NCBI RefSeq assembly: GCF_000006565.2 | Contig: NC_031469.1 | Coordinates: forward strand, 1,315,245-1,379,244 | Direction: 5' to 3' | Source of the DNA: Toxoplasma gondii ME49 | Taxonomy: Eukaryota; Apicomplexa; Conoidasida; Eucoccidiorida; Sarcocystidae | Length of the DNA stretch: 64,000 nt | Translations under genes and position numbers: made by a program | Notes under the pieces: model-generated | Seen by the model: only the letters and a program-made list of their open reading frames with translations | Told to the model about the DNA's origin: nothing | Databases searched by the model: none | Shown here: positions 58,858 through 64,000 of the stretch, one piece after another | How the letters are laid out: each line of letters opens with the position of its first letter | Numbering within the stretch: position 1 is the first letter of the stretch

Positions 58858-61643
58858 CGTGTCCCGGGTAGGCTGGAAACGCGCGGCGATATTGCAGAAT
58901 GAAACCAAAGATCGATCCTTACGCACCTGTATCACCAAGAGATTTACGCGTTATCGACTGAAACATGAAAAACGCATGCAAACCAGTATGCCATATCGTA
59001 CAAAGTCCGTTACCAGCTGAAGACACCGACGAGACAAGAACTTTTCCCGTAGGCGTCTGTGACTGTTTCCTTATGTGTGGGATGAGAAAGTATGGCTCGC
59101 AGTGACATCTCGACAGCACCGACAAGAAATGCAAGGCTGCAATCGATGCCGATACGTAAAATTTCTTGAGATTGAAAAGCCATCGCGACGCCAGGGCCTG
59201 AAACTCCTCCTAGATAAAGATACATCCTTTTCATCGTGACGCATTTGGATCTATTTTCGCTGCAGTTTCCTGAAAAGCTTTGACTGCTCGCTTGTCTTAT
59301 AACCTCGAGGCCTCCAGATCTTTCAAACGCGAACGCAGTCAGGGCGATGGGGTATTAACGTCTCCACAGAAAGCAAGCTTCGCTTTGACTGTGCTATGAA
59401 AAAGCTATCGATTAAAGTCACTCCAAAACGTAGAAGTGAAGCAGCTCATTCCGGATGAAAGGGAACGGCATCTGGAACTTCCCTGTGTAACCGCTTGTCC
59501 GCCAGCAAACATCCGACGGATTGGTGTCTCGCTACCACTTGCTTGTCTCCACATACAGGTAGATTGAAGTACACAGAACTTATCGTGGAGGCCGAATCTG
59601 TCTGAAGTGTCTTCAACAATGTAACAGAAACGGCATTCTGTCTTACTTTGCGGACTGTTTGTTTCACCACCAACAGCGAAGCGACACGAGGCCTTGCGCA
59701 GGCCGAGATGCTTTTGGGAAAACCTGGGAGGAAGGGGCCAACAAGGCTTAGCCAGTTACACAGTATTACTACCTTGTTACAAAATTCCAGGATTTAATGA
59801 TGTCAAAACATTCTTCCACAGGAGAGGCCAAGATACCAGAAAGATAAATAGCGCCGAGAGCACGCGGCGGGTCAGAAATATTAGGTTCCTGGTCAAGTGA
59901 CCCCGCGTCAAAGGCTGAAGACCTCTCCGTCAAAGAAAATCTCCTTACGGAGTCCCAAATATTCGCAAAATTGGGAAAAAATAGATGCATGACAGATCCA
60001 CTTGAAAAATAGGTGATAAATATATATGGTAATTGTGACGTCCCCACGGAATCAAAGGCCGACCTTGCGATAAAAAGTGGACGCTGCAGCGCAAGCCCCC
60101 CCCAAAACTGAGACACACGGTAGCATACTAAACCCGAGATGATGTCGTAGTGGGTATTTTATGATTACTTTGTCTCATAGTCAAGTAACGCAGCATATCC
60201 ATAGAAGGGAACCCCTGCTGTTCAACGCCGAAACAAACAGACGCTGTCGAGGCAGTAAAGCAGTTGCGTCTAGCTCGACGTATTCGCGTGTCGGATAAGC
60301 TGAATGCAACGGCTTTACACGTGATGAATTGACTGGGATGCACCATGAATTCAAGTATAGTGTACCGTCTTTATATGCCGACTTAGTTGTTTGTGAAGTT
60401 GTGGAAGCAGCTGGGGTCAAAGGTACGTTAGGGGGCGGATGAAGAGCCGAATCGAAAGTCATAATGACTCGCGCTGATTCCATTTCTTTGTCCTGAGGTC
60501 TCAACACACCTATGAAGGGAAAACGACGGGGAGTTGACATTGTGTTGTGCGTCGAGGCATGTGCACTCAGACGAGCCCACCCCCCTATATCGATAATGGG
60601 CAGAACTCTCGCTCGTCTCATTTAGCTCGGCCGGTACACTATTCGTCCAGAGAATACGAAGGGGAATATGAGAAGCCGAAGGGGAGAACGGGTCAACAAT
60701 ATGGAGAAGATCATTGCGTGGAACGGCTTCTGGTTACACAACAAAGATGGTCACATTGCGGGAAGCGATCGGTTCAGTCCCGAATAAAGTCACCAACGCA
60801 GCGTTTGACGGAGTTGTCCTTTCAATGGACGTTACAACTTTCTACATTTCCAGTAGAGAAGTCACAACTCTCAAACAGACGAATCCAGTATAGGGCTGTC
60901 GATGTACCTTTTACCAAGCTGGCCTTTAAAACTTTGTATCTTCTGGGTTGAGCTATCCTCAGAGCCCAGTTTCTATCAACTCATCTTTGGCTGTGAAGGG
61001 AGCAGGGGGGAAGACCTGCATCATCCGTAAGGTGATTCAATTTTTGAGCATGCTCTGAGCATGTGTCGCAAGAGTGAAAATGCGAGACGGGTGCTGTGCA
61101 CGACGGGCCAGGGCGGCACCAAAGGGTGGAGGTGTGTGCAAGCAAGTGACTTCAGGTATTTGTGCAAAAGGAACCTGGTTCGATCATATAACTCTGATCT
61201 TTTCGCAGGAGGACATATTAACTCGTATGGTAGGGCAGTGTGGGGCGTCCACTGCAAGGTCTCGCACTGGGACGGCACCGCGAAAAACTCAGAGGGCATA
61301 TCCTGCGGATTCCTGAACAATTCAGAGAATTAGCTTCAAGAAGCAGCAAGTAAGTGCGGATAAGACCGACCCATAAATAGCTGGAGTTGAGAATCAATAC
61401 CTGCATTGACAGCTGTTTTTCGTATTTGGCAGTTTACCCAGCCTGTGAGTATCGGACGTTAGTTACACTTTCCCCACGAAGTGCCTTCTAATCGTGTCAG
61501 TGGGGATGCCTTTTACTACGTATGGAACAGTAGCACGGCAAATATTCTTTAAGTGGGTAGCGATCGAGTTTATTTTCATCAGATACAAGGAAATAAACGC
61601 GACTGAAGTACTGTCAGTTCTCATGTACCATGAGTCAGCGTGT
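58858..61643. other. Intergenic between CPOX and SPAG1-like genes
   Basis: About 2.8 kb. A minus-strand frame at 60181-60621 has an ATG at 60540 (MSTPRRFPFIGVLRPQDKEM) but shows no family match or splice support. The rest carries only short frames. It should contain the CPOX promoter and the 3' flank of the TPR gene. Confidence 0.45.
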
Positions 61644-63401
61644 TTACTGAGTAGAAAAATGAGGTGCAGGCGGCAGTTTTGGTCTCAGCTGCTCAATCGC
61701 ACTCTGGATGGTTGCCTTCAGGTCAGAAAGCTGGTCGAGTGCAGATGGAGGGGGATACTTTTCACCTTGGGAAAAAACATCCTCGATTCGCTTGGCTACT
61801 GTAGAGGCTAGTTCAAGGTTGTCTTCTCCCCCCAAAAACAAGAGCGCTCGCGCTCGTCGCCAGAGTGCCTTGATATTTGTGCAGTCGAGCTGCATGGCGC
61901 GAAGACTGTCCTCAGCTGCTTCCTCATACTGTCCCATTGTCAGATGCACCTGACTTCTATTAGAATACAGCAAACTGTGCAACTTTTTCGTCAGTTTTCC
62001 ATCAGTAGATTGGTTGCATGCATCCAGAGAGGCATTCCGGGATGAAGAAGTTGGAGTGGCATACGCACGTTCTCCTGCTGCAAGGACATCTTCCTCGGCT
62101 ATCCTCAGGGACTCGCTCAGAAGCCTCAGAGCTTTCTCGTGGTTGCCTTCCTCGTATGCAGCCACTGCTGCACCCTTGATGCAATGAATTTCTATCGTCC
62201 GCATATTGCATAGGCTATCACTATGCTTGCCAGCTGGTAGGATCTTCTGGGAACTGTTGTTCGAGCTATGATCGTGCGGGCTTCCGCAGTGAGATCCCTG
62301 GGACTGTCTTACCGCGGCTGGTTCCTTGTCATGTTCCATCGGTTTGTGGGTCCCCTTTCCGGTGTCGTCTCCATCGTCACTGAACTGCGAGGCATTTGAT
62401 TTGATGCTTTCCTTTTCCGAAAAACAACAGCAAGACCTTAGCGAGGTTCTTTCTCTATAGTTTGCAATCGTGCGTTTGTTACTGAACTCCCCTTGAGACT
62501 GCATAGGTTGGTTATGGGGCGAGTTGGAAGGTGTAGCTGAAGTTTCTCGCCTTGCAGATTTTACACACGGCTTTTCCCCACTGTTGTGCCTAAGAGGAAT
62601 GAGTTCGAGATCGCAATCCTCGGTGTGCTCGCTGTCGTCACTGGCATCACTATCTTCCAAAAGCACAGAGATCCGTTTCTTTGAGGGATCATGGTTATAC
62701 TGGGCTGTTCCAGCAATGTTATGCGGCTGTACTGATTCCTTGGCACAGTTAACACCTGCCGGTATTTCAGCGTCTGTTTCACGGTCTGGAAGCCCCGCGT
62801 GCGCAGATATGAGCGAACTTAATTTCTTGCATGAGCCGACTCTTTTCCTGGCTTCGCCAAAAGCTCCATCTGCCGCGCAGTCACTACAAGGCACCTCTAC
62901 GACGGTCTTTTTGAAGTCTGTTTCTGAATTATCGCTATGGGCAGGAAATTCCAGGGCATTGCAGGAAGCGGTGACATTTCGGATTTCATTTTGCCCCGTA
63001 AAGCCGTTTTCGACAGCGATTCCCGTTGCTTCCACTGCACACTGCTGGGAACCACATGCTATAGAGGTTTGTGTGTTCCTCTGGATGGAAACTGCACGAG
63101 CACCGATATCGTGGGGGATACCCTGCTCTCCAGAAAGACTGCGCTGCCACTCAAGAATGTCTGCTTTGGCAGCGGCAATGTCTGCTGTGGATGGCCCCCT
63201 GCACCACCTGGTGCCACTTCCGGATGAGGTTTTAGTACCAACAAGATCATCGAGTTTTTTTCTTGCGGCACTCAGGAGCTGGTGGTAGTAGCCACCGTCC
63301 TGCTCTAGGAGCGCGATGTATTTTCTCAGCAAGCGAGGTTGTGTGCATTTCTCAATTTTTTCAGAATCGATATCTAGTAGCGTAACGTCGTCAGTTGCCA
63401 T
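61644..63401 (-). CDS. SPAG1-like TPR protein (probable axonemal dynein assembly factor)
   Basis: A single reading frame of 585 residues from the ATG at 63401; a longer frame to 63428 begins with GTG and is not used. The N terminus (LDIDSEKIEKCTQPRLLRKY, then ALLEQDGGYYHQLLSAARKK) matches the start of SPAG1, where IEHLDFKYIEKC...LRSGEEGYYPELTEFCEK is typical. It is followed by a Trp-containing helix (KADILEWQRSLSGEQG). Residues ~170-400 are Ser/Asp/Glu-rich and disordered. One TPR module lies at ~404-520 (IKGAAVAAYEEGNHEKALRL, then YSNRSQVHLTMGQYEEAAED, then IKALWRRARALLFLGG), with the Lys, Asn and Arg positions of an Hsp70/Hsp90 carboxylate clamp. Human SPAG1 has three TPR modules, so this is a reduced form. 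SPAG1 (DNAAF13) helps Hsp90/R2TP preassemble outer and inner dynein arms. In coccidia only microgametes have motile axonemes. The TPR part is certain; the SPAG1 assignment rests on the N terminus. Confidence 0.82.
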   Translation of the reverse strand: MATDDVTLLDIDSEKIEKCTQPRLLRKYIALLEQDGGYYHQLLSAARKKLDDLVGTKTSSGSGTRWCRGPSTADIAAAKADILEWQRSLSGEQGIPHDIGARAVSIQRNTQTSIACGSQQCAVEATGIAVENGFTGQNEIRNVTASCNALEFPAHSDNSETDFKKTVVEVPCSDCAADGAFGEARKRVGSCKKLSSLISAHAGLPDRETDAEIPAGVNCAKESVQPHNIAGTAQYNHDPSKKRISVLLEDSDASDDSEHTEDCDLELIPLRHNSGEKPCVKSARRETSATPSNSPHNQPMQSQGEFSNKRTIANYRERTSLRSCCCFSEKESIKSNASQFSDDGDDTGKGTHKPMEHDKEPAAVRQSQGSHCGSPHDHSSNNSSQKILPAGKHSDSLCNMRTIEIHCIKGAAVAAYEEGNHEKALRLLSESLRIAEEDVLAAGERAYATPTSSSRNASLDACNQSTDGKLTKKLHSLLYSNRSQVHLTMGQYEEAAEDSLRAMQLDCTNIKALWRRARALLFLGGEDNLELASTVAKRIEDVFSQGEKYPPPSALDQLSDLKATIQSAIEQLRPKLPPAPHFSTQ

Positions 63402-64000
63402 AGTAACGAACAGAAAATTAGGTTGCACTTTCCTCTCGCGTCAACTCGGCAGAAATCAGGATAGACTACTCATTTGCAATCGGCCTATAAAGAGGGAAAC
63501 TGCAGGTGCGACCGGTGTTACTGCCAACAGAGCTAGTAATTCAAATCGCTTTTCCGAGTTGCTTTTTAGCTGCCCATAATTTCCAAACACACACCACTGC
63601 ATCGTCTTACGCATAACAGGCTCTCTGACGAAGCAAAGCAAGCATGATCGCCCCACTGATTGAGCACAAGACGTTCTGTGTCGACCCATCTGGTTGCGAG
63701 CACTTAGCGAATAGGCAGCACCACACAGCGCTTAAGCGATCGCTGTGATCGTTGAACAAGCCGCTGTTTGCCAAATTGCCGGCTGGTTCGAGGAGCTAGA
63801 ACAGATGGCAGTGAACGCGCTTAATCGTGCTCCGACGGGACTCTGCTTGAAACGAACTTGGATTAGGTGCTACGGTGGTTTCTCTACTGCGGAAACTACG
63901 CCTGACAGGATTTGCAGTGCGAGACACGAAAGTGAACAACTACCACGAAACGTGAGACTAGCGCCGAGATTCGTCTTTCGTAGCTTTGGGAATATCGAAA
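63402..64000. other. 5' flank of the SPAG1-like gene
   Basis: Probably leader and promoter of the minus-strand TPR gene. No exon recognised. Confidence 0.45.

Noticed and set aside
60181..60621. Minus-strand 146-codon frame
   Set aside because: Has an ATG at 60540 but neither family features nor splice support. Left as unannotated.
61140..61200. GGTTCGAT box resembling a tRNA B box
   Set aside because: No matching A box upstream and no cloverleaf could be drawn.
62524..63288. Plus-strand 254-codon reading frame
   Set aside because: It lies wholly antisense to the SPAG1-like coding region, has no family match, and arises from the codon bias of the real gene.

Overview
The window reads as nuclear DNA of an apicomplexan parasite, most likely a tissue-cyst-forming coccidian of the Toxoplasma/Neospora/Sarcocystis group. 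The evidence is spliced genes with clean GT-AG introns, roughly balanced base composition, (TA)n microsatellites, an oocyst-wall type cysteine-rich protein, a secreted PAN/Apple-domain protein, and presequences that look like apicoplast and mitochondrial targeting. No rRNA, tRNA, insertion sequence or CRISPR array was recognised. I cannot name the species from sequence alone. The proteins below were rebuilt by hand from splice sites and reading phase. Every main multi-exon model closes in frame; the exceptions and ambiguities are stated in the entries.

Layout, left to right. An NFACT-R (DUF814) protein with an apicoplast-like bipartite leader (minus strand, 241-2132). A tentative secreted coiled-coil protein (minus, 2303-3592). 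A two-exon oocyst wall protein (plus, 4511-6107). A weak small membrane-protein candidate (minus, 6612-7337). A phosphohistidine phosphatase (PHPT1/Janus-Ocnus) gene (minus, 8135-9246). After about 5.5 kb without a recognised gene comes a 16-exon SCYL2/CVAK104-type pseudokinase (plus, 14752-26548, 1080 aa). Then a ten-exon inositol monophosphatase (plus, 29291-34008, 297 aa), facing a seven-exon secreted protein with six PAN/Apple domains (minus, 35724-42591, 1536 aa). Next is a multi-exon gene with a bacterial-type ribosomal protein bS18 core and long extensions, probably mitochondrial (minus, about 44430-48568). A gene-poor stretch with one convincing orphan exon follows (51993-52261). The right end holds dynein light chain LC8 (plus, 54372-54641), oxygen-dependent coproporphyrinogen III oxidase (minus, 56726-58857), and a SPAG1-like TPR protein (minus, 61644-63401).

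The genes do not form one operon-like system, as expected for a eukaryote, but several share themes. NFACT-R and bS18 belong to organelle translation. CPOX belongs to the haem pathway, which in Toxoplasma is split across mitochondrion, apicoplast and cytosol. SCYL2 belongs to clathrin/AP trafficking, on which secretory organelles depend. The oocyst wall and PAN proteins are exported products of the sexual/environmental and invasive stages. LC8 and the SPAG1-like factor relate to dynein, which in coccidia matters chiefly for the flagellated microgamete. The most interesting items are the apicoplast-leader NFACT-R protein, the extended bS18 protein, the six-PAN protein with a novel N-terminal region, and the DPF-motif tail of the SCYL2 pseudokinase.
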